From the NCBI GenBank assembly GCA_033557835.1, contig JAWQRO010000285.1, forward strand, positions 1-44,571: DNA of 44,571 nucleotides, in the 5' to 3' direction. The DNA comes from Helochares maculicollis. Taxonomy: Eukaryota; Arthropoda; Insecta; Coleoptera; Hydrophilidae. Of this stretch, positions 1 through 11,301 are shown one piece after another. The position numbers were made by a program, and so were the translations under genes. Position 1 is the stretch's first letter; the number at the start of each line of letters is the position of its first letter. The notes beneath the pieces are model-generated. The model was not told where the DNA came from, did not search any database, and saw only the letters and a list, made by a program, of their open reading frames with translations.

Positions 1-1206
1 CAACAAGGCCGAGATCTACAAAGCGACTGGTTGTCGCCGGCTTGAACAGTATGCACCCTTATATGTGGGAGGGGGTGGCTGCTCAAGGTGCGACATCTAT
101 CTTTCTTAAGGACTAATTTGGCTGAACTTTGGCATTGCTAATTGAAAAATTATTTTTAAAAATGTGTTTTGCTTAGAGTGTAGCAGAAAAATTCTTATGC
201 CATTTTCCTGTAAGTCGAGGTTGTCTTAAATAGACATCACATTCGTGTCGGGAATTCTGAAGGACCGCAAGACCATTACTAGGATGATAGATACATTATA
301 AAATAAAAGTCGGCACGCGAATAATAAATGTTGTAGTTGGTATTCTAGGGATACCACACGCTAATGTCGTCTACACAAATATAAGATAATATAAAGTATG
401 ATAAGATCGTAACATTCATTTTGCCATTCGTTGATAAAGAATAGTTGCGGATCCCTCTGCTGCTAATATCCCCTTTCCACCTTACTTTGATAACCCGATG
501 GCTTCAATGCTTTTCTTGTTTTACATTTGTGCAATTATAATTCCACTCGCTGATAGAACTTAAATTATTTCTGAACATAATGCAATTAGCGATAGTAACA
601 GAACTATTTAATTATTACATTTCCCTGACTATAAATCAAGCTGCATTTGTATTCAGGTTCCTTTGCGTCGAGATAGGCCGTTTATGGGCTGGGATATGAG
701 CATCGTTTATCATATATGTAAAGTCCAAATTTCGCCTATGGAGCCTACGTCCCGCTCTGATTATGCCTCGACTCTCGCAATGTAATTACTTGTCGTGGTT
801 ACAGTTTTTGTATGCAAACAGACAAATAAGCACCGCCTGAGCGCGATTGTTTACTTTTATGCCTCCAAATTATGTGGTGGACTTCCTTTTTGTTAATTTG
901 GTGGTACAGTGTCCCATTGGTTTTATCGGCTTGAAACTTTGTTGAGATATTTTTAATCTATTTATTCCATCGAACTAAACTTGATAATGTGTTAAGTGTT
1001 GTGCTGTGCTTAACATTTTTTGTACTAGGAAGTTTCTTCGATAATAATGGTTAGATTCTTAAATTGTTCCATTTTAGTTAATGTAATGTAAGCTACTAAC
1101 TTTAAAAAGCCAAATCATTACAAACTTTAGATTAAAAAAATATTTACGCTCCAAATGTAAGGCTCAGTTTATTTTAGCTTAATATTTACTTTTCTGCATT
1201 CGAGAA
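1..1206. other. Non-coding stretch, no gene seen
   Basis: No reading frame of convincing length or composition was found on either strand. The first 90 bases are visibly richer in G and C than what follows and could be the tail of something that starts left of the window, but I recognise no tRNA, rRNA or protein in them. Confidence 0.5.
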
Positions 1207-2240
1207 TTAGTATATAAAGTATAGTAAAGGGAAAACATTCGACCTTGAGATTTTTACGAACTTCCAAATTCTGAATGCCGCTGAATCAATTTCTGATATG
1301 AAGTCTGCGTGTGAAGGGCTGCTATTGCCCCCACTCTTAACCCTCCCATTTACCCCGCCTCGCACAGCATAGATTAAGCATAAAAATGAAGTTGTCTCTT
1401 TGCATTTGTGAAACGTGTGATATACACCGATTCAAGATTCGCTCTCAACTAAGTTTCAACTTAAGTTTCAAACATTCAGAGAACATTCTGCTACTAAAAG
1501 TGTCAATTAACTGTTTATTAAATGAACTTAAAGGAAATGAATAGCCAACAGTATTGCTTCACATATTAGCAAATGTTGCCATCATGGAGTATAATAAAAG
1601 ATCTTAGTTGACTTTGTTTCTTCTTTTGAATCGTGAATTCCAATTCAGTATGATTGTTCAAGAAAGTAACATTATTTTTGAACATCTTCAAAAAGTTTAA
1701 TCTGCGCCTTGGGCGCAGCCGATTCGAGCTTCGCTCTCAATTAAGAGCATCAACATAAGCTTCTAACATCCAAAAACATGCTGTTATTAAGACCGTTAAC
1801 TTAAGTTTTTATCATGCAGAAGCATTCTACTGCTTAAAATATCAGCAAAATGTTTTTTAAATTACTTTAAAATAAATGTATCGCCAACAGCATTGCTTCG
1901 TGTATTAACAAATGCAGTCATGGAATATAACAAAAGCTCTTAGTTGACTCTCTTAGTAAAAAAAAATTTCGGGAAGCTAAAAGCTTAATATTTTAATGTT
2001 TTTGGATGTTACAAGCTTAAGATGGCGATCTTGATTGAGAGTGAAGCTTGAATTGGTTGCGGCGAAGGTTCAGCTTAGACGTTTTGAAGATGTTAGAAGA
2101 GACTTTTACTTTCTTGAATAATAATATTATTATGTCGCTAATCGATTAGAGTTTTAAAAGAAGGAACAGATCGAGTTAGGTAGCAAATTTTATGTTTTTG
2201 AAATGATTTTAACCTACAGCCATGCTAGTAATTTATTATT
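1207..2240. repeat. Palindrome-headed dispersed repeat, copy 1
   Basis: It begins with a near-palindrome (1207-1227, right arm GTATAGTAA) followed by AAGGGAAA and CATTCGACCT. The same order recurs at 25134, so this is a dispersed element. Shared blocks include CTTAACCCT, CCGATTCAAG.TTCGC, GTGTCAA.TAACTGT.TATTAA, GGAAATGAAT and CTTTCTTGAATAAT. Internally, 1703-1781 and 1996-2073 are inverted copies of each other, so the middle could fold back. There is no long ORF, which points to a non-autonomous element. The right boundary is approximate, set where similarity to copy 2 fades. Family not identified. Confidence 0.65.
1703..2073. repeat. Inverted repeat inside repeat copy 1
   Basis: The arm at 1703-1781 (GCGCAGCCGATTCGAGCTTC onward, through CTAACATCCAAAAACAT) is matched in reverse complement by 1996-2073 (ATGTTTTTGGATGTTA onward, through GAAGCTTGAATTGGTTGCG). 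The arms are about 78 bases with scattered mismatches and are separated by about 215 bases. The middle of the element is therefore a foldback structure. Confidence 0.7.
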
Positions 2241-5200
2241 TACGTCTTAGTTACACCTTTTCGGGAATGCTGAGTGGAGACACTATATATTTATAACCAA
2301 ACGGAATATTTCCGAATGAAAGTTGCACTTCTTAACATTTAAACGAAATGTCAAGCACTTTCTAATTCTATATTCTGTCGCAATAAAAATTAGAGTTCTT
2401 CTCGCATATTTATAGACTATTGATGTCAAAATAAATTATATATTTTTGATAAAGCACATCATAGCTATTTCCTGAAAAACATCTAATATAGGGACGTAAA
2501 TTGATTAGGATTTCTCAGAGCTCTTGATATCCGTATAGCGTCTATGCGCATCATGCAGAAATTTGGTAAAATTATATTGAAAATCTTGAAGAATGGGTTG
2601 ACGAAGCTAGGGGAGTTGCCATTTAATAAAATTCATTTTATTGTCTGTGATTTTTCCCAAGATTTATAAGATTACAGCTTTAAATTTACATCCTTAGTTG
2701 TAGACAAAGCTGAACAAATTGTTTTAGAATCGGCCTCTTTGTCATAGGGGTATTAATTAGGTAGCTTATTGGAGTTATTAGATTATTATAGAATAGTATT
2801 GCTGAGTGGTGTTCAATTAATTTGTTATACCACGCTGTAAAAATAAAAAAATCATTTATTCAGTTCCCATTTAATACTACGGTATTTACAAATATTTGAA
2901 TTTCACAATTGAAATGTTCTTCACGATTGACAGCGGTTCCATAATTATAATGCTTTTCACACATCAAATACGTTTCCGATTTTTTGCAGTGATCGAAAAT
3001 TCAATTCTTGAACGAAATTTGTCGATCTAAAAGTACCTATTGAAAAATAAGTAATCTGATCTACGTGATTCCACATAAAATATGAGCCGGAATTATTTCA
3101 CAAAACAAGAACATACTGAAGCCAGAAAGTTATCTCTGGCTGAGAACACAATAATTTTCAGTCTCTAACACAAACAGAGAAAAGAATATTGAAATTGTTC
3201 AATTTTCCAGACGTTATATTCAAATATTTTTCAATATGACTCGCCTTCCTTGCATGCATGTATCATGTATATGGAATGGTGGTTTCTTCTCCGTATTATT
3301 ACAACCAAAAATGAAATAGATACGACAGTAAATTGAATGCCTAATAAAATATACAGTTCTGGGAGCCAAATTTGCAAATTAATTTGTGCGTGTTCATGCA
3401 TCATTCATTGACTGGGAAGTTAATGTTGTTTGTGTTAAGTGCGTAGTATAGCAAACCGTTTATGCAGAAATTACATAGGATCCATTATCCCAACGTTTTG
3501 TTGTGCAAATACAATTTATTGAACGTTATAATATTAAAAGTGGCTGCATAAATTAATTATACTGTACATAATGTGGAAGTTAACACTTATTTGTATTAAG
3601 TTGCCAAATAATAAAATGGCTTCGCTCTTTGCAGTGGTAGTTCCAATATATATCAGAAAGGAATGAAGGTTGTTAAATTCTTCATCTCGATGTCCTTAAT
3701 TGTGAAACACACTTTACTTATTGACACGAGAAAGTTTGTTGACATCAATAAGAAGTAGAGTAGAAATGGAAGGAAATATTTTATGCTGGCGTAGATAAAA
3801 TATATCCGCGTAATTTATTCGCATTTTTAGAGGATAGTAAAATATTTTTACTGTTGTGCTAGGTTCATGCTGTAGAGTTCATGAATATATGCCAACGAAT
3901 CTAATTGAATAGTTTTTAAATTTCAGTAGAGCTTAGCTTGTATAAAGTGACCTGAATCCAGATGTTTTCAGTAATATAAAAAAAAAGAAAAATGACCAAT
4001 AAATGCAGATGTTTAAGCTGAAAGAAAACTCAGAAAATAAGAAGAAATTGGGAAACATCTATCATTGTTTCGTACTTGACTTTCGCCTCTTACAGTATAT
4101 TCAATAGTCAGACCACAAAGGTCTAAGCGAAATCCTTTCTGCATAAAATATTGGATAAGACGCAAACTCGACTGCATTCTCTTTGTTTCCCTCTTGCAAA
4201 AGTATAGCCTATTTTCCCGCAAGTGTACCTACTGAAATAGTTTCGCAGCTGCAGGATCAAAATAAATAATGGTTAACTCGCGGAAAATGCTAGGATCTGC
4301 CGTACATTTATCCTGATTCCAGATTCTCTTTTATCGCGCCCCACAAAAGCCTCAATTACTATTCGTCTGGCTAAACATTTCAATCAAATTACTTATCACT
4401 CCACTGAAGTAATAACTATTGGATTTGACAAGCGAAATGCGACTGATATCTCTATTTTTTGTCGTACTGCTTCCAGGAGCGAGTAATGCATTTAATTCTC
4501 ATTGGATTCAAGCGTGAAAAAGCAATTATAGTTGTAAAATTATGAAACATTGTCAGACAATTTTTGGTGGTGGTCTAGATGAGTGGACAAATCTATAATT
4601 TAGCTTCAATTATTAATGAACGTATTTTAGAATACTTCAGCTGAACGAAACACTTGAGTATCAATTTTTAGCATAATATTTCCAATTGGTTTTATGTAAT
4701 TATTTTAGTGTGTATTGAGAAAGCAAACTTAGTTTTTATTTTGAATTTATTTCTTCGTACAAAGCTTTATTGACTTGTTGATAAATGATAGAATAATAAA
4801 GAGTTATTATCTTTTCAAATAAGTCATTCATGCGTTTTTCTCACACTCGCATTGGCATTTTAAAAGAGAAACATTTTCATATAAAACAAAAACAATATTA
4901 TGTTTTTCTGCACCCGTTTGTTTGGCGTATTTTTACAGCTCTGAAAGATATCAATTAGCTCATTAAACGTAGCAATATAAACTTCCAATTTAGAAGCTCC
5001 TCATAAAAAAGACGTAAAACTTCATAGGCTCTTATGATGGCAGTAAAAGTATTTGACTGTAGGCAGATAAACCATTTAAACTTTCATGCAGAAAGTAAAG
5101 TTTTGGAACAGATGACTTCATCTTTAATAAACTTCTAGGTAATAATGTCAAAGTGTCATTATAACTTCTGAATAAAATACTGTATAAAGCTCCTACTTTA

Positions 5201-8200
5201 AATAATATACTTCACGAATAATATTTATTATGTTAAGCGCAGCCATCCGTTTTGTACGAATTGATAATAATAATTCACTATACAGCTAATATTTACTACA
5301 CGAACAATGTTTGCATAGTTAACATGCACAATCAATAAGGTTGGTTAATTCTTCTTCGTCTTAGCAACCCGTTAAAAAGTTTCAGTCAATTACCTTACTG
5401 TTCTTTAATGACTCAACGTAAAAAGACTTAAATATTCCAAAGGATAATAAAATGCGCCGGAAATTTTATAAGGTCATTACTTCTAGTGCCTAAGGACCCC
5501 TTTTTGCTATTTCGCATACACTAGAACAACCCCTATAAAATAGTCTACAAGCCTGTTGGAAGTAATGTCCTGTATCATGCCTTGCAGAAAAGCGCTTTTC
5601 TTTGTCCGAGTCGCTTTGAATTATCTTTTCCAGGGTTATATGGATTTGTTTTACTGTAGGTTTCGGTTGGATATGTCAGGCATAAAATAAAGCCGAACTG
5701 AAAACGTAAAGATTTTTATGTATTTTTGAATACAGTTTAAAATCGGATGAATATTCGTTTATTGCTAGGAAACTATCATTGTTGGGATCAAATGCATTGG
5801 CGCAGCGAAAAAGCTATATATACATTCAGGGAGAAGTCTCAACGAAACTCTTCCTCGTTTAAAAGATGCAACCGCCAGTATGGCAGAAATGTTTCCTGCA
5901 AGAGAAATAAAATTGAGAATTAAAGGGAAGACATGGCTTGATTCCATCGTCTACTTATCTTACCCGCCAGGCTTCATTACGACCCTTTAAAGATTGATAT
6001 TGACTATTAAGCAGCTCATTAAACAAAGCTTCCGAAATCCTCACAAAGCAAAAAAGCTCGAAGCGCAAAGTAAGTTTGTCAATTTGAAGAAAGTTTCAGG
6101 CCCACTACGCAGCATCCTAATTGACAGGGACTAACTCTCAAAGCACTCGTTTTTTCCAAATCTTTTTTATTATAGTTTGTCAGTTTTTCAGATGCTATCC
6201 AAGCTTTGCCAACTCAATTCATAGTTGTAAAAACTATAATTTTGATATAAAAATCCTCTTTGTTAGCATCTTGTATCAAGTAATTCCTGAAAGCAATTAC
6301 TTTATATCTAATTTTTGCCTCGATGGGGCGGCAAAGCGAATGTAGACTCAGCAGTGGCGCAGCGCTTGGAGAATTGTTATTTATATTTGAAAAACATTCC
6401 TCCCCTTGCTTATTTTGGAGTGTTTTTTATTCTGTTAGATGAAAATTTACAACACGCTCCAGATGAATGTGTGTGAATTAAGTAGTCGTTGATTGCAGTT
6501 TTATTGTATTGCGTGGTTTTTATATTAAATAAAGTCGCCGGAGTTGTATTAAATATAGGATGATTATTTATGTTTTATATTTTGTTAAATGAAATCACCA
6601 TAAACATTTAATATTAGAAACTCAACGGTTTTGGTAATAATATTCATGGCATTAATATATCCTGAAAATTTACTTACGGTAGTTATGCTCCGTTTAAAAT
6701 AACAGCCCTTTTATTGATGCTTCTATGGGATATTATGTAACATTTCCTCTGCACCTATTTTATCTGATGTGAAATCGATACACTTTCGCGTCTGTGTTTC
6801 TAGGCCCCAAATGCTCCTCCTTTTGTAACGTTCCGAGCCGTTCTTTGTCGGAAACGTCCTTCTACAGACATTCGGAACAACTTAAAATGAAATTGCTACA
6901 AGGACAGTTGATATCCTCAGCATAAGGGTGGTGACAGTATCAGCCGCCAGTCAGTTTTCAGCTGGCCGTGATTTAATTTTCGTTTGGATGGGGAACTTTT
7001 GTTTGGTTCCAACTTTTGAGATGTAGCTAATTGATTTCCATTTTTTTACTAGAAATAAACTATCCCATTCGTGACTTCACAATTTAAAATTTCCATCCAA
7101 TCTTAAATAATTCAGTATTTCAATGGCTGAAGATTTATTGCTTTGTTGACCCAAATATTCCTGTATCTTTATATAGCGATTCAATTATCCTAATTATTAT
7201 TAAGATAAAAAAGCTTCTTCTGATCGATTTCCTAGAGTATCGACGATGCAATTAAACCCATGCAAGACTTTAAAAAGTTTTCAGAACATATTTTCCTTGT
7301 TTATATTCAGCTCCCAAGTTTTGAACTTCCAGTCGTATTAAAGTGGTTACGTCACGTTCAGAGCTAAAACCGCTCTTAAAAATGACAAGAATCTTGAACA
7401 GTCTCGATGTAACTTTGGACTATCTAACTTCTTCGTGTCTGTCGTCAACTATATAGTGTTAGTTTTAAGACTGTTGTAATTTATTCCCTGTGGGAGACAA
7501 GGTTTAACAGTGAGGAGTGAGGAGGAGGGAATTCTTTGGATATTTTCGAAAGTAATTTTAATTTAACTGCGAAGCTGCTAAGACCGCTTTGATTGAAATT
7601 TTATGCCCTGCAAGTATCCGAATTGTAAAATTTTACGTTCGACATTTTCCGTGCCGTCCGAAACGCCTCCTGGAAAGTCAATACGCCAAGCTACAAATTA
7701 AATTTGTTACACTCAATAACTCTGGATCTTTCTTTCAGCTACTGTCCTCCCTTATTTTCACCCGCAAAGCGAGATGGACAGACGGGACGTGCGTTTTACA
7801 GCTGGCCTCCTCTTTGTATTTGTTTCGTAATTGCTGTATCGCTCTATACCAGTTTATTTATTTCATATAAGGCATTTCTAAATTCCGAATACAATTGGTA
7901 ACAATGTGGATGCCATTGAGGCTATTTGCGTGAATTTGGACGATATGCTTCGTTTCACTTCAATGCCTGCTGAAGCTGTATAAAAGCAGTATCAATAGAA
8001 ATTGTTATTAATTTTAATTCTTTAATGTTTTTTCACGGGGCGCTAAGTAGCTTAAACTCTTAGATTTTAATGTTTATACTTAAATTGGAATTATATCACA
8101 CTCTGGCTTATCAGTAGGATCAAATCTCTCAACTGTTTGGCTTACCAGAAAAAATTGATTAAAAGCGTCTCGAAATGGAAAAGTTCCCATAGAGTTGAGA

Positions 8201-8900
8201 ATTGCTGCTCACTAGATAAAACGCTTTTTGTAGTTTTGGACGTTGGATACTTTTTTAACTGATAATAAGTCTTAATTGGCTATTTAATAATTGCCATGAC
8301 TTGTATTATTAACAGGGATTGAAAGGAGCAAAGGACATTTGGGGTGAAGCTAAGAGTAACGAGACGTAAAATAATTTGAACCCAAATTATCAAACATGAG
8401 AAATTATGTAGGGTGTGATATGGTGTAAATTTCACGTAAAATCGAGGTTACGTTAAATATATTCTCGTAAGGAAATACTGGCGAAACATAAGTTGAATAA
8501 CCAAGAAATAGCTTGTGAGTGCCAGTCGATATCTCAAAATAGCAGTTGTACCGACCATAGGGAAACTTAATTATGAGCAGAACAGAAAAGAATACAGTCG
8601 GATAGGAGCAGGTGTGAAAAATGAAGACAAAATGGATATCTGGAGATCTAGCTTTGTGAAATTGCGATCTTGTGGGGTGGCCGATGGCTAGTTAGACCTC
8701 GTAGCTGAAACTGAAGAATGGAGAGCAGAACCTAAAATTGATGTGATAAAAAGAGATGGTGAATGTAATCAAAAACCTGCAAAGGGGGAAATCGGAATGA
8801 CACGTCCGAATGACTGGAGAAAAACTGAAAAATTCGTGCGTGACAAGATTTACTGAATCATATAGTAACGCCATTCATAAAAATAGAATCCCCAAGGATT
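2241..8900. other. Long non-coding stretch, no gene supported
   Basis: Only short open frames occur, most lacking ATG starts and none with recognisable protein character. No tRNA-like fold, satellite array or transposon end was recognised. It may be intergenic or part of a large intron. Confidence 0.5.
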
Positions 8901-8924
8901 GATGAAAAAACATTTTAGTTGTTG

Positions 8925-9181
8925 CAGAGTCATCTAAATGCTTAGTATATATACTAAAGTATACAAACTAATCATAAAACAAATTAATAAACCGACAAGT
9001 TGATCAATCGCAGAATGAATTCCGGAAAAGTAGAAGCATCCATAATCACATATCTACGGTTAAACAACTGTCAGAAAAATCAAAGCACGTGGATACTACG
9101 TTATATACAGATAATGGAATAGCGAAGACCAAAAGGCAACCGAGTAAGTTAAATGATAGTACATATACAACAGTGATCTGA
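8925..9181 (+). pseudogene. LINE-type reverse transcriptase remnant
   Basis: Two adjacent plus-strand frames read like the start of a non-LTR retrotransposon reverse transcriptase. The first (from about 8938) gives MLSIYTKVYKLIIKQI, resembling the SLLS..YK.Y.KII..RI block. A +1 frame change then leads to INRQVDQSQNEFRKSRSIHN and HISTVKQLSEKS, resembling the QaGFRkgRSt.dhI.tlkQl.EKs block, until a TGA at 9179-9181. A stop just before the first block, the frameshift and the absence of the downstream catalytic block show a dead fragment. The assignment comes from motif recognition only and the clade is unknown. Confidence 0.5.
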
Positions 9182-9530
9182 TTACCTGGAATTCTTCTCA
9201 AGAGGCGAACAAAATCTCCAGAAAAATATTGAAATATCGAGCAGAGCCAGGATCGAGACTACAGCGCGAAAGTCGCTTTCATTATTTTCTAATTTTGCAA
9301 TATCAGATTATCAACTGTTTTGAATTGGAGTTGGTATTAATATTATGTTTTACTATTATTACTATAATCGCCAACACTTGTCATTAGCTTTTCAGGACAA
9401 TATCATTTGTGAAAATTAAGGCTTTCAATTTTAAATGTGTAAAATCGAAATGCTTTTGTGCCGTATTGATCAGTGATAAAGTTTAATATCAGAGCAACAT
9501 TTTGAAAGCAGAACCATATTTTTTGAAATC
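9182..9530. other. Spacer between LINE remnant and gene cluster
   Basis: No gene seen. It could contain further decayed LINE sequence, but I could not extend the reading frame convincingly. Confidence 0.4.
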
Positions 9531-9536
9531 TTTATT
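9531..9536 (-). terminator. Poly(A) signal AATAAA for the 177-aa gene
   Basis: TTTATT on the plus strand (AATAAA on the minus strand) lies about 40 bases past the TGA of the gene at 9576-10109, a normal distance for an insect polyadenylation signal. Not proven used. Confidence 0.45.
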
Positions 9537-9575
9537 CTATAGACATTACTTTTTTCGTATTGTATGTAAAATGAT

Positions 9576-10109
9576 TCATCTAAACAGCTGCGAACTTCTC
9601 GAGCGAGAGTTGGACCTTCTACTAGGAGATCTAGACATCGATCTATTTAAAGACGATCTCCTATTTACACTTCCGATCCTGCTTGCTGATGCTTTAACTG
9701 CTTCGCAATCACAAATATCCGCGGGCATATCACAGATTTCACAAACATTGCATGGCGGCGTGGGCTCCACAGGTGGTGGCAGGACTGGCATTGCCCCGCA
9801 GGGCCTTGCGCACATACGGTACGTTACTCTTCCGACGACGTGGTAGCTGCCAGCGGAATCGTCAATGGTCCTTCCGGGACCATCAAATTTGTTATGGCGG
9901 CAATTTGGGCTGTGTTTTTCGAGGAGGGCCAATTCGACGACACAACCTGGACCATGTTCCCTTGGAGGAGGAAGCGGGTAATACTTCAAGTCTCCGAACT
10001 CTCCAGATCTTGCCATCCCGCTAAATTGTCGACTCGATGGTACCATGGCACTTTTGCTGGGATCAAGATGCGTGCTGCTTTGTTTCTTAGGTTTCTTCTT
10101 GCCGCACAT
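9576..10109 (-). CDS. MCGKKK family protein, 177 aa, ALLEK domain plus Ser/Arg tail
   Basis: Intronless frame with an ATG start encoding MCGKKKPKK, the family start peptide. Residues 53-104 (GPGCVVELALLEKH, RHNK, IDDSAGS, VVGRVTYRMCARPC) match residues 38-89 of the 863-aa protein nearly position by position, including the Cys residues, so the two are paralogues. Residues 120-135 form a compact Cys cluster (C..CEIC......CDC) that may bind metal. The tail (about 140-177) is an SR-rich basic stretch, far shorter than the 863-aa repeat tail. The gene is the last of the same-strand array, and a possible AATAAA lies 40 bases downstream. Molecular function is unknown. An RS-like tail could mean RNA or nuclear association, but composition alone does not establish this. 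Confidence 0.8.
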   Translation of the reverse strand: MCGKKKPKKQSSTHLDPSKSAMVPSSRQFSGMARSGEFGDLKYYPLPPPREHGPGCVVELALLEKHSPNCRHNKFDGPGRTIDDSAGSYHVVGRVTYRMCARPCGAMPVLPPPVEPTPPCNVCEICDMPADICDCEAVKASASRIGSVNRRSSLNRSMSRSPSRRSNSRSRSSQLFR

Positions 10110-10167
10110 GTTTGATTACGTAATTGTTGGAATTTAGCGAAAAAATAAATGTATTTTTTTTCAAATT

Positions 10168-10270
10168 TTACATGATGATTCTTGAGTATTTTGACATATG
10201 CCTATTTTGTCAGAATCGATGTCATACGATTATTTTGTCATAATTAATGTAAATCAATCAAATATTTACT
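10168..10270 (-). repeat. Duplicated intergenic block, copy 1 (5' of the 177-aa gene)
   Basis: This spacer resembles 11179-11255. Both contain TTACATGAT, then TTGAGTATTTT, then ATTTTGTCATAAT.AAT at similar spacing. Each copy sits just upstream of a minus-strand gene start (177-aa and 242-aa), so the tandem duplication carried 5'-flanking, possibly promoter, sequence with it. Confidence 0.55.
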
Positions 10271-10330
10271 ATTTTTTATAAAAGCACTTTTTATATTATT
10301 TGACGTATTGACGTTCAGTCTACTATCCTC

Positions 10331-11122
10331 CTATTGCTCACCTTCTTCGTTTTTTGCTTCCGTTATTCTAGAAGGCAAATGTCTTCCGCTGATTTAGTCC
10401 TCTTGACCAAGAGTTTCTTTGCTTGATTTCTTTGCAATATCTTTAAAAGATTCAGTTGACCCTTTTTTACTTGGAAGAGCAAGAGCAGGTGATTCATTGG
10501 TACTAGGTTCTCTAATTGTAACACAAGAAATGTTGGCATGCTTTTTTTTATCCGCTGCATTTGTGTGGTGCATTAAAGCAGATTTGGGAGGTACTGTTGT
10601 CTCAATTTTAGTAGTGGTAGCCGATCCATCGTTGTAAATGTTTATATAAACATCAGAAAGTCTGGGTGATATCTCCGGTGCGATATTTGGGACACATGTA
10701 GAAGGATTTCTTTCAGAAATTACAGAAGGCAGTCTAGTAGGACCTCCAGATGGTTCTTCTTCAAAAGTTATTGCAATTTGACTACCAGACTTCTCTATAA
10801 TTATTCGGCTCTTATCATCTACAGGAATTGTACCATGACAAGTTTTGGGTGTGTTGTTTAGGGGAGTCTTTGTGCTTACGTGCTGTGTTTGATTTTTGAT
10901 TCTCCTTATTGACGCTATTCCTGCAACAACACCCAGACTTCGTCTTATATTTCCCCCTGTTGATGTTCTTAAAGAAGATTTAGTAGTTTGACTTGTGACC
11001 TCATGCGTTCCTTTAGCGCAAAATTTTTTGTTTTTTGGTTCTGTATTTGACATGTGCCCAGATTCGCAAGACGGTCTCTTGGACGAACATTTTGTTTCAC
11101 TTGTTGTTGATTTTTTCTTCAT
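10331..11122 (-). pseudogene. 242-aa partial paralogue of the 863-aa protein, with premature stop
   Basis: ATG at 11122, TAA at 10394-10396. The 242-aa product aligns with the 863-aa protein from about its residue 255: RRSLGVV (60-66), SRIIIEKSGSQIAITFEEEP (105-124), DVYINIYNDG (157-166) and ESFKDIAKKSS (224-234). It lacks the MCGRKKK start, the ALLEK domain, the Ser-Gln repeats and nearly all of the PSR repeats. The frame continues past the TAA for 20 codons to a TAG at 10331-10333, and that tail (HLPSRITEAKNEEGEQ) matches the paralogue's own C-terminus (QMPSEIEEDEYEEQGEEEQ), so the TAA looks like an acquired nonsense change. The preserved frame over 242 codons leaves open a functional shortened protein or a young pseudogene. 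Confidence 0.65.
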
Positions 11123-11178
11123 TATACGTACTTTCTAGTCTTCGACTTTACAGGAGTGTAATGTGCTTTTGTTTTCTC

Positions 11179-11255
11179 TTACATGATTTTTTGAGTATTT
11201 TCTAGAATTCAATATGATTTTGTCATAATAAATTTGGATAAGTCAATTTAGTTCT
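11179..11255 (-). repeat. Duplicated intergenic block, copy 2 (5' of the 242-aa gene)
   Basis: Partner of 10168-10270: TTACATGATTTTTTGAGTA followed by ATTTTGTCATAATAAAT. It lies between the 863-aa gene and the start of the 242-aa gene. Confidence 0.55.
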
Positions 11256-11280
11256 TATTTTTAATACAACACTTCTCTAT

Positions 11281-11286
11281 TTTATT
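11281..11286 (-). terminator. Poly(A) signal AATAAA for the 863-aa gene
   Basis: AATAAA on the minus strand lies 15 bases after the stop codon of the 863-aa gene. It would give a very short 3' UTR. Not proven used. Confidence 0.45.
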
Positions 11287-11301
11287 AGGATTATGTTGCT
11301 A

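Noticed and set aside
9502..10115. Plus-strand frames of 90-114 codons over the 177-aa gene
   Set aside because: They are opposite-strand shadows. The minus-strand frame has the ATG, the MCGKKK start and the paralogue match.
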